DNA of 64,000 nucleotides from Chloroflexota bacterium (lineage in GTDB: Bacteria > Chloroflexota > Anaerolineae > Anaerolineales > Villigracilaceae), in the NCBI GenBank assembly GCA_016234555.1, contig JACRBJ010000082.1, positions 30,129-94,128 on the forward strand, given 5' to 3'. Of this stretch, positions 31,485 to 40,013 are shown piece after piece. Below the pieces are notes generated by a model, which saw nothing but the letters and a program-made list of their open reading frames with translations, was not told the DNA's origin and ran no database searches. Position 1 is the first letter of the stretch, and each line of letters begins with the position of its first letter. The position numbers were made by a program, and so were the translations under genes.

Positions 31485-32944
31485 ACATTCTTTCCTTTCT
31501 TGCACAATTGCTTTACGGCGGATTAGGCAACTTAGCTGCTTATCTTGCCGCTCACGTGTTGCTTTGCCTGCTACCCGCATTTTACATCGCAGGTGCGATG
31601 ACTGCTCTCATCCCAAAAGAAACGGTCACACGTTTTTTGGGACGCAACACTCCCAAGCTCGTTTCCTACCCTGCCGCAGCCCTGGCGGGCTCTGTGCTTG
31701 CGGTCTGCTCCTGCACCATTGTGCCGCTCTTTGCGGGCATCTATAAAAAAGGCGCGGGACTTGGTCCCGCTATTACCTTCCTGTTCTTTGCACCTGCCGC
31801 TAATATCCTGGCACTGATTTACACCGGTGGCATAATCGGTCCTGACTTGGCTTTCGCGCGCCTCTTCCTCTCGCTGGCTTTCGGCATTGGCATTGGACTC
31901 ATCATGGCGTTGATTTTTCGCAGCGATGATGCTGAACACGATGCCGCCACTGACGCTATGTTTGCAGGGCAAAAATCCATGCATCGCGCCGCTTTGGTGT
32001 TCCTGCTGGTACTGGTGGCTCTCCTGCTTTCAGGCACGCTCAAAGTTGGCTTGTTGACAAACACTTACGCCACCCTGACCCTGCCCATCTCTGGCATGGA
32101 CAAGTTTCAGGGCTGGCTCTATGCGCTTGTCCCGTTTGATCCAGCCAAAGGCGAAGAGGGAGTGAGTGCGCAGGGCGCAATCCTCATCGGTCTGTTGGCG
32201 CTGATTGGGCTGGCTTCGTGGAGGGGCATCGAGAATATCTTCGAAGGTTTCAACCGCTGGACCTGGGTTTCGCTTGTGCTGGTCGGTATTACCTTGTTGA
32301 CTGCCGCAGTGGGCATGTCACCCCATGCGGGCGGGCTGGATATTCTCATCAATGGAAAGTTTTTTGGCGTGTTGATCGCTTTGGCGATTCTGGGCCGGGT
32401 ACTCAAAAAACACCTGAGCGAGGACGAAACCCGCGACTTCCTTTGGGAATCATGGAAGTTTGTCAAGCAAATCTTTCCCCTGTTGGTGGTTGGTGTCTTT
32501 ACCGTGGGTGTGATTCGTGTTTTGATCAAGCCTGAGTGGATCGAAGCATTGGCTGGTCGGAACACTCTGCTTGGAAACCTGGCGGGCGTGGTCTTTGGCG
32601 TGTTCATGTACTTCCCGACACTGGTCGAAGTGCCGATTGCGCAGATGTTCCTTAACCTTGGTATGCACCGTGGTCCCTTGCTGGCTTACTTGATGGCGGA
32701 TCCTGAACTCAGCCTGCAAAGTATCCTGATTACGGCAACCATCATTGGACGGTTGAAGGCATGGATATATGTGGGGTGGGTGGCTTTGTTCAGTACACTG
32801 GCGGGATTAATTTACGGTGCGTGGGTGGACGGCGCGAGTATCGGCCTGGTTTCGTTATATCTGTTTGCCTTCATTGCCTTGCTTTCTGGTTTGTTATGGT
32901 TTTTCGATCACCGCAATGCCCGTAAAGTGGCAATTGCACATTGA
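31481..32944 (+). CDS. ArsP-like permease
   Basis: A 487-residue membrane protein of the COG0701/ArsP permease family, longer than the usual ~320-400. There are about 10-12 helices in two halves linked by an acidic loop. The conserved A-V-C-S-C-T-I-V-P-L motif (C76, C78) and P-A-A-N-I-L are those of ArsP, which exports methylated or aromatic arsenicals, and of a related group exporting divalent metals. ATGA overlap with ArsR shows coupling. With a thioredoxin-like protein and ACR3 downstream it makes an arsenic/organoarsenic export cluster. Confidence 0.87.
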   Translation: MNILSFLAQLLYGGLGNLAAYLAAHVLLCLLPAFYIAGAMTALIPKETVTRFLGRNTPKLVSYPAAALAGSVLAVCSCTIVPLFAGIYKKGAGLGPAITFLFFAPAANILALIYTGGIIGPDLAFARLFLSLAFGIGIGLIMALIFRSDDAEHDAATDAMFAGQKSMHRAALVFLLVLVALLLSGTLKVGLLTNTYATLTLPISGMDKFQGWLYALVPFDPAKGEEGVSAQGAILIGLLALIGLASWRGIENIFEGFNRWTWVSLVLVGITLLTAAVGMSPHAGGLDILINGKFFGVLIALAILGRVLKKHLSEDETRDFLWESWKFVKQIFPLLVVGVFTVGVIRVLIKPEWIEALAGRNTLLGNLAGVVFGVFMYFPTLVEVPIAQMFLNLGMHRGPLLAYLMADPELSLQSILITATIIGRLKAWIYVGWVALFSTLAGLIYGAWVDGASIGLVSLYLFAFIALLSGLLWFFDHRNARKVAIAH

Positions 32945-32967
32945 TTCATTTTCAAAAGGAGTTTCTT

Positions 32968-33219
32968 ATGCTTACCATCAAAGTTCTCGGTTCAGGTTGT
33001 GCGAATTGCAAACGCGTGGAACAGATTGCCAAAAAGGTGGTTGCTGAGTTGGCTGTCGACGCGGAAGTCATCAAGGTGACGGATTACAACGACATCATGG
33101 CGTACAACATCCTTTCGACGCCAGGGTTGGTCATCAACGAGAAGGTGGTCTCTTCGGGACGGATTCCCACCCCTGCCGAGGTGACCACCTTTGTTGTGAA
33201 CGCGCTCGAAGCGGCATAA
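32968..33219 (+). CDS. Thioredoxin-like small redox protein (CxxC)
   Basis: An 83-residue protein of the TM0996/MTH895 glutaredoxin-like family. Start at the ATG at 32968 after AAAAGGA. The active site is G-S-G-C-A-N-C (C11, C14), with the cis-Pro loop S-T-P-G-L-V-I-N. In arsenic clusters these proteins follow permeases and probably reduce a thiol or metal bound to the permease. A longer paralogue without the cysteines is at 35367-35675. Confidence 0.9.
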   Translation: MLTIKVLGSGCANCKRVEQIAKKVVAELAVDAEVIKVTDYNDIMAYNILSTPGLVINEKVVSSGRIPTPAEVTTFVVNALEAA

Positions 33220-33296
33220 AAGCACGCGAAAACATCGAACGTGAAATCACCAAACTGCTGAAACAGTTTGAGTAACTTTATGTAATGGAGGTTTTC

Positions 33297-34430
33297 ATGT
33301 CTGACGTGAAAGAAACAAAAAGCCTGAGCAAGCAATTGTCTTTCCTGGACCGCTACCTGACCTTGTGGATTTTCCTCGCGATGGCAATTGGCGTGGGGAT
33401 TGGCTTTCTTTTCCCGCAGGGCGTGCAGCAATTCAACGACGCCGTTTCTGTCGGCACGACCAACATCCCAATTGCGATTGGCTTGATTTTGATGATGTAC
33501 CCGCCCTTCACCAAAGTCAAATATGAAGAGTTGGGCGAAGTCTTCCGCAACAGAAAAGTGTTGACCCTTTCGCTGGTTCAAAACTGGGTCATCGGTCCCG
33601 TGTTAATGTTTGCCCTCGCCATCATCTTCCTGCGTGGCTATCCCGAATACATGGCGGGGTTGATCATGATCGGCTTGGCGCGTTGTATAGCGATGGTCAT
33701 TGTCTGGAACGAACTGGCGCACGGTGACACGGAATACGCGGCGGGACTCGTGGCTTTCAACAGCATTTTCCAGGTCTTGTTCTACAGCGTCTATGCCTGG
33801 GTATTCATCACTGTCCTGCCGCCGATGTTTGGGTTGACGGGTTCTGTCGTGGAAATCACCATCGGCGAGATTGCCAAGAGCGTGTTCATCTATTTGGGCA
33901 TTCCCTTCCTCGCAGGTTTCTTCACGCGCTTCATCCTGCTGCGCTTCAAGAGCAAAGAATGGTACTACACCAACTTTGTACCCAAAGTCAGCCCGTTGAC
34001 CCTGATTGCGTTGTTGTTCACCATTGTGGTGATGTTCTCGCTCAAAGGCAATCTTATCGTCGAACTGCCTCTCGACGTGGTTCGCATTGCCATTCCCCTG
34101 CTCATCTACTTTGTCCTGATGTTCCTCGTCTCGTTTTGGATGGGACATGCCATCGGCGCAGACTACTCCAAGACGACCACGCTGTCCTTCACTGCCGCCA
34201 GCAACAACTTTGAACTGGCAATCGCGGTGGCAGTTGCCGTGTTCGGCATTCATAGCGGCGCGGCGTTTGCGGCAGTGATTGGTCCACTGGTGGAAGTGCC
34301 TGTCATGATTGGCTTGGTGAACGTGGCGTTTTGGCTCCAGAAACGCTGGTATCCGCAAGCTGTACCTGCCCCGGCAATGGTGAAGGCTGCAGCGGAAGCC
34401 TGTCCACCATCAGAGGAACTGAGCAAATAA
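33297..34430 (+). CDS. ACR3 family arsenite efflux carrier
   Basis: A 377-residue carrier with ten membrane helices, the ACR3/BASS fold. Start ATG at 33297 is preceded by GGAGG. The conserved Cys in helix 4 (G-L-A-R-C-I-A-M-V, C130) and the nearby W-N-E-L-A, as well as the later F-T-A-A-S-N-N-F-E-L-A-I-A-V motif (with functional Glu), match ACR3. It exports arsenite (and maybe antimonite) using the proton gradient. It completes the ArsR-ArsP-Trx-ACR3 unit. No ArsC arsenate reductase gene is present in the window. Confidence 0.94.
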   Translation: MSDVKETKSLSKQLSFLDRYLTLWIFLAMAIGVGIGFLFPQGVQQFNDAVSVGTTNIPIAIGLILMMYPPFTKVKYEELGEVFRNRKVLTLSLVQNWVIGPVLMFALAIIFLRGYPEYMAGLIMIGLARCIAMVIVWNELAHGDTEYAAGLVAFNSIFQVLFYSVYAWVFITVLPPMFGLTGSVVEITIGEIAKSVFIYLGIPFLAGFFTRFILLRFKSKEWYYTNFVPKVSPLTLIALLFTIVVMFSLKGNLIVELPLDVVRIAIPLLIYFVLMFLVSFWMGHAIGADYSKTTTLSFTAASNNFELAIAVAVAVFGIHSGAAFAAVIGPLVEVPVMIGLVNVAFWLQKRWYPQAVPAPAMVKAAAEACPPSEELSK

Positions 34431-34439
34431 TAGCTGAAG

Positions 34440-35262
34440 ATGTTTGCCCGCATCCTCTTTCCGACTGATTTTTCCTCCTATGCAGATTCAGTGTTGGCAT
34501 GTCTTCCCGACCTTATGTCTGCCGGTTTGCGCGAAGTAGTCCTGTTCAGCGTGATCCGTAAAAGCGACGTGCCCATGCCTGAAACGGTTAACCGTGATAG
34601 TCTCGAGTATTGGCGCTGGAGTCTGGAGGAGAAACTAAACATTGCCAAAATGGCACTGGAAGGGAAGGGGTTGCGGGTATTAACGCGTATCGAATATGGC
34701 AGCCCTGCGGAACAGATCGTAAATGTGGCTGAAGACGAACGCGTGGAACTCATTGTCCTGGGCGCTCAAGGCGCAACGGTTGCCCAGGAACTGTTGATTG
34801 GCAGTACCGCATATGAAGTCATCCGCCGGGCGACAGTGCCGGTGTTGTTGGAGAAATTCGAGGTGATTCGCGAATTGGGGCATGTGAAGTGTCATCGAAA
34901 CTGTGAACATGCTTTTGAGCGCGTATTGCATCCCACTGATTTTTCCGATCATGCCGACTCCGCCTTCCAGGTGGTCAAACACCTGAAGGCGGCCGGCACC
35001 CGGGAAGTGATCGTGCTGCATGTGCAGGACGAACGGGTGATGAAACATCGTACGACAGAGCAATTGGCAGAATTTGATCGTCGCGATACCGAGCGTATGG
35101 CGGCCCTTTGCAAATCTCTGAGCATGTTTGGGTTGGAGTCCTGTTTCCTGCTGAGACATGGAATCCCATTTAAGGAGGCAGATGCTGGCAGGCAGTACGT
35201 TTGAAAATGTGGCCCGCCTAAGCCGTCAGCCGGTGCTGGTGGTGAGGAGTCAAAGGAGTTGA
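34440..35262 (+). pseudogene. Tandem universal stress protein with internal deletion and frameshift
   Basis: The frame from 34440 encodes one complete UspA domain (~140 residues, with the nucleotide-binding G-S-T-A-Y-E-V-I end) and most of a second, which runs to R-H-G-I-P-F-K-E and then leaves the family pattern and stops at 35204. The missing ending appears in another frame directly after: M-L-A-G-S-T-F-E-N-V-A-R-L and then P-V-L-V-V-R, with a stop at 35260-35262. Compared with domain one, about 25 codons are lost at the junction, out of frame. A shortened 254-residue protein may still be made. It follows ACR3 by 9 nt. Confidence 0.82.
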
Positions 35263-35264
35263 GC

Positions 35265-35351
35265 ATGGAAGATGATATTGAAATATGGTCATCCATACAA
35301 GAAATATTGCGGGTATGCGGTGATTTCAATGCATTGATTTATTTTGTCTAA
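35265..35351 (+). CDS. Very small possible ORF (28 residues)
   Basis: An ATG 6 nt after AAGGAG opens a 28-codon frame ending TAA at 35349-35351, between the broken stress gene and the cysteine-less thioredoxin gene. The encoded peptide is acidic at the start (MEDDIEIW) and hydrophobic at the end. It may be a real small protein, a leader, or the leftover of a deleted gene. Confidence 0.3.
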   Translation: MEDDIEIWSSIQEILRVCGDFNALIYFV

Positions 35352-35366
35352 GACTCCGGAGATATC

Positions 35367-35675
35367 ATGCATATTTCTGTAAGGATCTTGGGCACTAAAT
35401 CCCGCCAGCGTTACGCCGTCCGGCGACTCGTGGCGGCAGCGGAGACCGTTTTAAGATCGGAATATCCTGATCTTGAAGTGGAAGTTTTTGAAGTTAAGAC
35501 TGAGTCGGAAATCAGCAAATACACGCCGGTGCTGATTGCGCCGGGATTGGTTGTCAACGAAAAACTGGTTTACGACATTTGGATTCCAACAAAGGAGCAG
35601 GTGATCGGCTGGATGCGGGAGGCACTGCTGGTGACGGCTGCAATACAGGACGCCTGCCCATCGGACGAGAAATAG
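35367..35675 (+). CDS. Thioredoxin-like protein lacking the CxxC
   Basis: A 102-residue homologue of the redox protein at 32968-33219. The fold signatures stay: V-R-I-L-G-T at strand 1 and A-P-G-L-V-V-N-E-K-L-V after the cis-Pro loop, but the active site C-A-N-C is replaced by S-R-Q-R. It cannot carry out dithiol exchange and may instead bind a partner or metal-thiol complex, or have lost its role. GGAG precedes the start. It still belongs to the arsenic locus by position. Confidence 0.78.
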   Translation: MHISVRILGTKSRQRYAVRRLVAAAETVLRSEYPDLEVEVFEVKTESEISKYTPVLIAPGLVVNEKLVYDIWIPTKEQVIGWMREALLVTAAIQDACPSDEK

Positions 35676-35789
35676 ACAGAATAGTCGGCAGTATGCATTT
35701 TCCACAACAGGAACACTGTCGTTGCTCATGACAATACTCACTGTAAAAACCCTCAAAGTAAGGATAGAATACATTCAAGGAAAAGCGAC

Positions 35790-36650
35790 ATGATGAATGT
35801 CTCTGTTGTGACTGATAGTTGTGCCAGCATCCCCGAATATTTGCTGAAAAAGCTGCAAATTCATACTGTTGCATACTATATTCACCGCGAAGGGGAGGTG
35901 TTGCGTGACCTCGTCAATATTCAGCGCGAGGAATTTCTGCGCTGGCTTGTCAATGCGACCATACTGCCGACTACTGCCTGTCCAGGTCCGGGAGATTATC
36001 TGGGGATGTACAAAAGCCTGATCAAAAAAGGCGTGGGGCAAATTGTGAGTATCCACATGACCTCAATAGGTAGCGGCGCATATCAGTCTGCGAAAACAGC
36101 CCAGGCAATGATTGTGGAGCAATTTCCCAGAGTACAACTGGAGGTGGTGGATACGCTCAACGTCTCCCTATGCCAGGGATGGATGGTGATTGAGGCGGCG
36201 CGCGCCGCACTAGAAGGGGCCACGCTGAATGACATCCTGGGGAAAATCCAGCGCATGATTCCCATAACCCAAATGATTCAAACCGCTGACACCCTCAAGT
36301 ACCTTTACATGGGTGGACGGATTGGGATGGCGAAACGCCTACTGGGGAGTATGCTCAACATCAAGCCTTTGATCGGCATGAGGAACGGTGTGATTGCCGC
36401 CTTGGGGCAGGCTCATTCACGAATGAGCGCTTATCGTGAAATGGCGGAATACATCGCCAATGCGGTTGGAAAAAATAAGGTCAAAATTGCCTACGTCCAC
36501 GTGGGAGCCATGCAGGAAGTCGAAAAGTTGAAGAGCATTACCGAGGAGAAACTCAACATCGCAGAGTCGATGATTGCCGAACTCTCCCCCGCCCTGGCAA
36601 TCCATACGGGACCCGGGACGGTGGGTGTGTGCTTCTATCCGATTGAATGA
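35790..36650 (+). CDS. DegV family protein
   Basis: A 286-residue DegV protein. The ligand site can be seen in T-D-S-C-A-S-I-P at the start, T-A-C-P-G-P-G-D-Y near residue 65 and S-I-H-M-T-S-I-G-S-G-A-Y-Q-S-A at ~90, and the C-terminal I-H-T-G-P-G-T-V-G-V. DegV/FakB proteins bind a fatty acid and present it to the FakA kinase; no fakA is in the window. Two ATGs in tandem (35790, 35793) follow AAGGAAAA. Confidence 0.92.
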   Translation: MMNVSVVTDSCASIPEYLLKKLQIHTVAYYIHREGEVLRDLVNIQREEFLRWLVNATILPTTACPGPGDYLGMYKSLIKKGVGQIVSIHMTSIGSGAYQSAKTAQAMIVEQFPRVQLEVVDTLNVSLCQGWMVIEAARAALEGATLNDILGKIQRMIPITQMIQTADTLKYLYMGGRIGMAKRLLGSMLNIKPLIGMRNGVIAALGQAHSRMSAYREMAEYIANAVGKNKVKIAYVHVGAMQEVEKLKSITEEKLNIAESMIAELSPALAIHTGPGTVGVCFYPIE

Positions 36651-36688
36651 ATTGGTTTACAGCCGACAAATATTAGGAGTTTTAGAGA

Positions 36689-37945
36689 GTGTCCAAGATA
36701 CAGTACGCCCAGGTTGACGAAAACGGAAACATCGTTCTACCGCCTGAAATTGCCCGAGAACTGGGAATTTCACCTGGTGACGAAGTGCGGATCGAGCCAA
36801 ACGGTCACGGCGTGAACCTGCGTTCGCCGCTGACGGCGCTCAAGCGGGTCTATGTGGAAGTCACCAACAAGTGTAACCTCAACTGCGCCACCTGCATGAG
36901 AAATGTCTGGGATGCGAGCTACGGCGGCTTGACTCTCGATACCTTCCAGCGGATTCTCTCCAGCCTGAAGGACGTGCCGCAAAAGCCCGAAATCTTTTTC
37001 GGCGGATACGGTGAACCGCTCTCGCATCCCAACTGTCTCGAAATGATTCGGATGGCAAAGGAGGCGGGACATTTCGTCTCGCTCATCACCAATGGCATTT
37101 TGCTCACCGAACAGGTCAGCCAACAACTTGTGGATTTGCGGCTGGATAAAATCTGGGTCTCGCTCGATGGCGCGTCGCCCGAATGTTACATGGATGTCCG
37201 ACTCGGCGATGCCCTGCCGCAGGTTGTCGAAAACCTGATGCACCTGCGAAAGTACAAATTTCAATCCTTTGGTTTATCCACCTGGGCGGGGGTTCCAAAA
37301 CTTGGGATTGCGTTCGTCGCCATGCGGCGCAATATTCACAGCCTCACCGAAGTCATCAGCCTGGGGACACGTTTGGGCGCAGTGGAATTCTCCATCAGCA
37401 ATGTGCTGGCACATACCTCCGAACTGCTCGACGAAAATTTGTACCTGCGTTCCATGACCCTTTCTCCCAACTCGCCCTTAAGCCCGTTGATCCACATGCC
37501 ACTGATGGACATCAACAAGCAGACTTCCAGCGCGTTGGTCGATGTGCTCAAGGGCATGAACCGCATGGAATTCTTTGGCGGTCAGTTAAATCAAAACGCG
37601 GACCAATGCCCCTTCGTCGAGCGCGGTAGCCTTTCCATTCGACAGGATGGCAAGGTTAGTCCCTGCCTGCCATTGCTTTACACGCATGAGTATTACCTCG
37701 ATGACCGCAAACGCACCTCGAAGGAGTTTTTCGTCGGCGATGTCAATGAAACCGATCTGCTCAATATTTGGAACGACGCCGAATATTTCAAACTGCGTAA
37801 GCGTCTCCAGGACTTTGATTTCTCCCCCTGCGTTTTTTGCAACAGTTGCGAGCTGGCAAACGAAAACGTCGAGGATTGCTTCGGTAATGTCCAGCCCACC
37901 TGCGGCGGCTGTCTTTGGGCGCAGGGGCTGATCCGCTGTCCGTAA
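36689..37945 (+). CDS. AbrB-radical SAM-SPASM fusion protein
   Basis: A 418-residue protein. Residues 3-47 are an AbrB/SpoVT swapped-hairpin domain (V-D-E-N-G-N-I-V-L-P-P-E-I-A-R-E-L-G-I). Then comes a radical SAM core with C-N-L-N-C-A-T-C (C62, C66, C69), the G-G-Y-G-E-P motif and a C-terminal SPASM region with Cys at C-P-F-V, S-P-C-L-P, C-V-F-C-N-S-C, D-C-F-G and C-G-G-C-L for auxiliary clusters. The order recalls maturases annotated as tungsten-cofactor oxidoreductase factors, but no aldehyde ferredoxin oxidoreductase gene is in the window. GTG start after AGGAG. Confidence 0.88.
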   Translation: MSKIQYAQVDENGNIVLPPEIARELGISPGDEVRIEPNGHGVNLRSPLTALKRVYVEVTNKCNLNCATCMRNVWDASYGGLTLDTFQRILSSLKDVPQKPEIFFGGYGEPLSHPNCLEMIRMAKEAGHFVSLITNGILLTEQVSQQLVDLRLDKIWVSLDGASPECYMDVRLGDALPQVVENLMHLRKYKFQSFGLSTWAGVPKLGIAFVAMRRNIHSLTEVISLGTRLGAVEFSISNVLAHTSELLDENLYLRSMTLSPNSPLSPLIHMPLMDINKQTSSALVDVLKGMNRMEFFGGQLNQNADQCPFVERGSLSIRQDGKVSPCLPLLYTHEYYLDDRKRTSKEFFVGDVNETDLLNIWNDAEYFKLRKRLQDFDFSPCVFCNSCELANENVEDCFGNVQPTCGGCLWAQGLIRCP

Positions 37946-37999
37946 GTTTCCTAATCAGGGGCTAAGCCTGACTGGGTATATTTCAGATAAAATCCGTGT

Positions 38000-39091
38000 A
38001 TGAAAATCAAACAACTTTTCCTGCCCTTTATTCTTGTCCTGCTTGCCATTCCTGCCCAGGCGCATGCCCAGCAACCGGTTGTTCACGCGGTCATGTTTTG
38101 GATGGATGGTTGTCCGCATTGCGAAGATGTCATTCAAAATGTCCTGCCGCCATTGCAGCAAAAGTACGACGGGCAGTTCGACTTGTTTATGATCGAAGTG
38201 AAAAGGATGGAGGACTTCGACTTTCTCTATCAGGTTGCGGAGTCTTACGGCATTTCCAGGCAGGAGACGGGCGTGCCGTTCATCATCGTCGGCGAGCAGG
38301 TGTTGATTGGCTCCGATCAGGTGCGGAATCAACTCCCCGCTCTGGTGGAGGATTATTTGACTCGCGGCGGGCTGGACTTCCCCTCGAACCCTCTTCTGGC
38401 TGACGTTTTATCCGCCTCCCCTTCGACCCCAACCACGGAGTTGGTTGCCCAGCCCCAGGCGGAGTCCACGCCCGAGCCTGTGTCCCGCGAAGCATCCGCG
38501 CCCACAGTGGAGTCGTCGGCGGAAGAGCCTGTCGAAAACAACGGTTTCACGCTTGCGGCTGTGGTGATGGTCTTCATGGTTTTGGCGACGTTGTACTCGC
38601 TGGCAAGCCTTGTGATTGGCAAGCTTTATTTCCATGCCTCATGGATGGATATTGCCATCCCCGTGCTCTCGGTGATTGGTTTGGGCGTTGCCATCTATTT
38701 GACATATGTCGAGGCGTATGGTGTAAAACCAGTTTGCGGTCCCGTTGGTGACTGCGGGGCGGTACAAAGCAGCCCCTACGCAAAGATTTGGGGAATCCTG
38801 CCCGTCGGTCTGCTTGGCGCGGTTGGGTACATTGGCATCCTCGCCGCCTGGTTTGCTGGACGTCAACGCTGGGGCTGGCTCTCGAAATATGCGCCCGTCG
38901 CCCTGTTTGGTATGGCGTTGTTCGGTACGGTATTCTCGATCTACCTGACCTACCTTGAGTTATATGTTATCTATGCCGTGTGTATCTGGTGCGTCAGTTC
39001 CGCCATCATCATCACCCTGATTTTGCTGTTCAGCCTCAACTCCGCCCTGCAAGCCTTTACCCCTTCCGACGAAGAAGAAGACTTGGAATAA
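38000..39091 (+). CDS. Thioredoxin-VKOR fusion, disulfide formation protein
   Basis: A 363-residue protein with a signal peptide (M-K-I-K then a long hydrophobic run, A-H-A) and a thioredoxin-like domain with C-P-H-C (C38, C41). A Ser/Pro/Glu-rich linker (~140-180) follows, then a five-helix vitamin K epoxide reductase domain: loop cysteines C246 and C252 (V-C-G-P-V-G-D-C-G) and the quinone-side C-I-W-C (C328, C331). It should oxidise exported proteins and pass electrons to quinone. In most bacterial fusions the thioredoxin is C-terminal; here it is N-terminal. Located 54 nt after the radical SAM gene. Confidence 0.92.
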   Translation: MKIKQLFLPFILVLLAIPAQAHAQQPVVHAVMFWMDGCPHCEDVIQNVLPPLQQKYDGQFDLFMIEVKRMEDFDFLYQVAESYGISRQETGVPFIIVGEQVLIGSDQVRNQLPALVEDYLTRGGLDFPSNPLLADVLSASPSTPTTELVAQPQAESTPEPVSREASAPTVESSAEEPVENNGFTLAAVVMVFMVLATLYSLASLVIGKLYFHASWMDIAIPVLSVIGLGVAIYLTYVEAYGVKPVCGPVGDCGAVQSSPYAKIWGILPVGLLGAVGYIGILAAWFAGRQRWGWLSKYAPVALFGMALFGTVFSIYLTYLELYVIYAVCIWCVSSAIIITLILLFSLNSALQAFTPSDEEEDLE

Positions 39092-39092
39092 C

Positions 39093-39119
39093 GTAGGGGC
39101 GGGGTCACCCCGCCCCTAC
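39093..39119. terminator. Bidirectional GC-rich hairpin between convergent genes
   Basis: GTAGGGGCGGGG (39093-39104) pairs perfectly with CCCCGCCCCTAC (39108-39119), 3-nt loop. It lies between the convergent VKOR gene and the gene on the other strand. It could stop transcription both ways, and it also looks like a dispersed repeat of this genome group. Confidence 0.7.
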
Positions 39120-39124
39120 AGCTT

Positions 39125-39907
39125 TTACCACACACAATCCGGCGTCGTTGTAACCCCCGCCGATTTTCCCACCTGCTTGTACATCGTCACATTGGTAAAC
39201 GGCTCACCGAGGACACCGTCGTGGATTGCCCACGAGCGTTTGCGGACGCTGTTTGCCGCGTCGGGCTGTCGAAACGGATTCGACCCGTCGAGTTGAGCCA
39301 GCAGGTCGCCGCCGGGCTGAAACCCCGCGTGGATGCTGTTCATCAGCCGCCTGCCCATCTGGTAGTTGAATCCGTAGCGCTCGAAGATGACCGCGACGTG
39401 ATAATACAACGGCTCGACGAAATACATTTCCTGCCCAAGCGCGGTGACAAAGGTCTCGAAGGTCTTGATTGCCTCTCCCAACATTCGCAGTCCGCGCCGC
39501 ACCTGCCCCGGAGCCAGACCAGCTTCGAGGGCGGTTTGCTCGGCTTGGATGTTTCTTCGCAGGGTGCCGAATTTAGTGGGGGAGCCGTCTGGCATTTTAT
39601 CCACATCGTAGCGCGGAGAGTCGGGATCGTTGAGGATGTAAAGCAGGATGTGGATCTGTCCGTTCAACGTGTCGGTCAAATGCCCGTAGAGAATCGGGTC
39701 GGGAAAATCCATCTTGTGAAAGAGACGCATCTCCACATCGGCGGAGCCTGAAGCAAAGCGGAATTGCAGGAGGTTATATCCAGTTGCGGAGGTCAGTGGC
39801 GGGATGTTGTATTTTTCGAGCAGCACCGCGGGGATATAACGCGAGTAGATCGCGCGCTTTTCAGGTTCGGGCAACAGATTGATTCCGCCAATGGTTGAGG
39901 GGGGCAC
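39125..39907 (-). CDS. Conserved hypothetical protein
   Basis: A 260-residue soluble protein I cannot assign. It begins near M-P-P-S-T-I-G-G-I and has an alpha-helical middle, with several Tyr/His-rich phrases (E-P-L-Y-Y-H-V-A-V-I-F-E-R-Y-G-F) that suggest a ligand or metal site but no known motif. It ends 6 nt before the hairpin shared with VKOR and is preceded by a tandem repeat region. Base composition matches its neighbours, so it is probably native. Confidence 0.7.
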   Translation of the reverse strand: MPPSTIGGINLLPEPEKRAIYSRYIPAVLLEKYNIPPLTSATGYNLLQFRFASGSADVEMRLFHKMDFPDPILYGHLTDTLNGQIHILLYILNDPDSPRYDVDKMPDGSPTKFGTLRRNIQAEQTALEAGLAPGQVRRGLRMLGEAIKTFETFVTALGQEMYFVEPLYYHVAVIFERYGFNYQMGRRLMNSIHAGFQPGGDLLAQLDGSNPFRQPDAANSVRKRSWAIHDGVLGEPFTNVTMYKQVGKSAGVTTTPDCVW

Positions 39908-39932
39908 TTTAGTCTCCTTGTCTCTCGGTTAC

Positions 39933-40013
39933 AGTCTGATAGTCTGATAGTCTGATCGACTATCTGACTATTCGACTATTTGACTCACCGTCTATCTGAC
40001 TCTCGACTCTCTC
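39933..40013. repeat. Tandem and inverted short repeats
   Basis: Three exact tandem copies of AGTCTGAT (39933-39956) are followed by inverted and degenerate copies built from CTATCTGACT and CGACTATT up to about 40013, including the last codons of smpB. This is simple-sequence expansion, not a CRISPR array: units are 8-10 nt with no spacers. Confidence 0.85.

Noticed and set aside
39933..40013. Possible CRISPR array
   Set aside because: Units are 8-10 bases, directly adjacent and without unique spacers; no cas gene is near.
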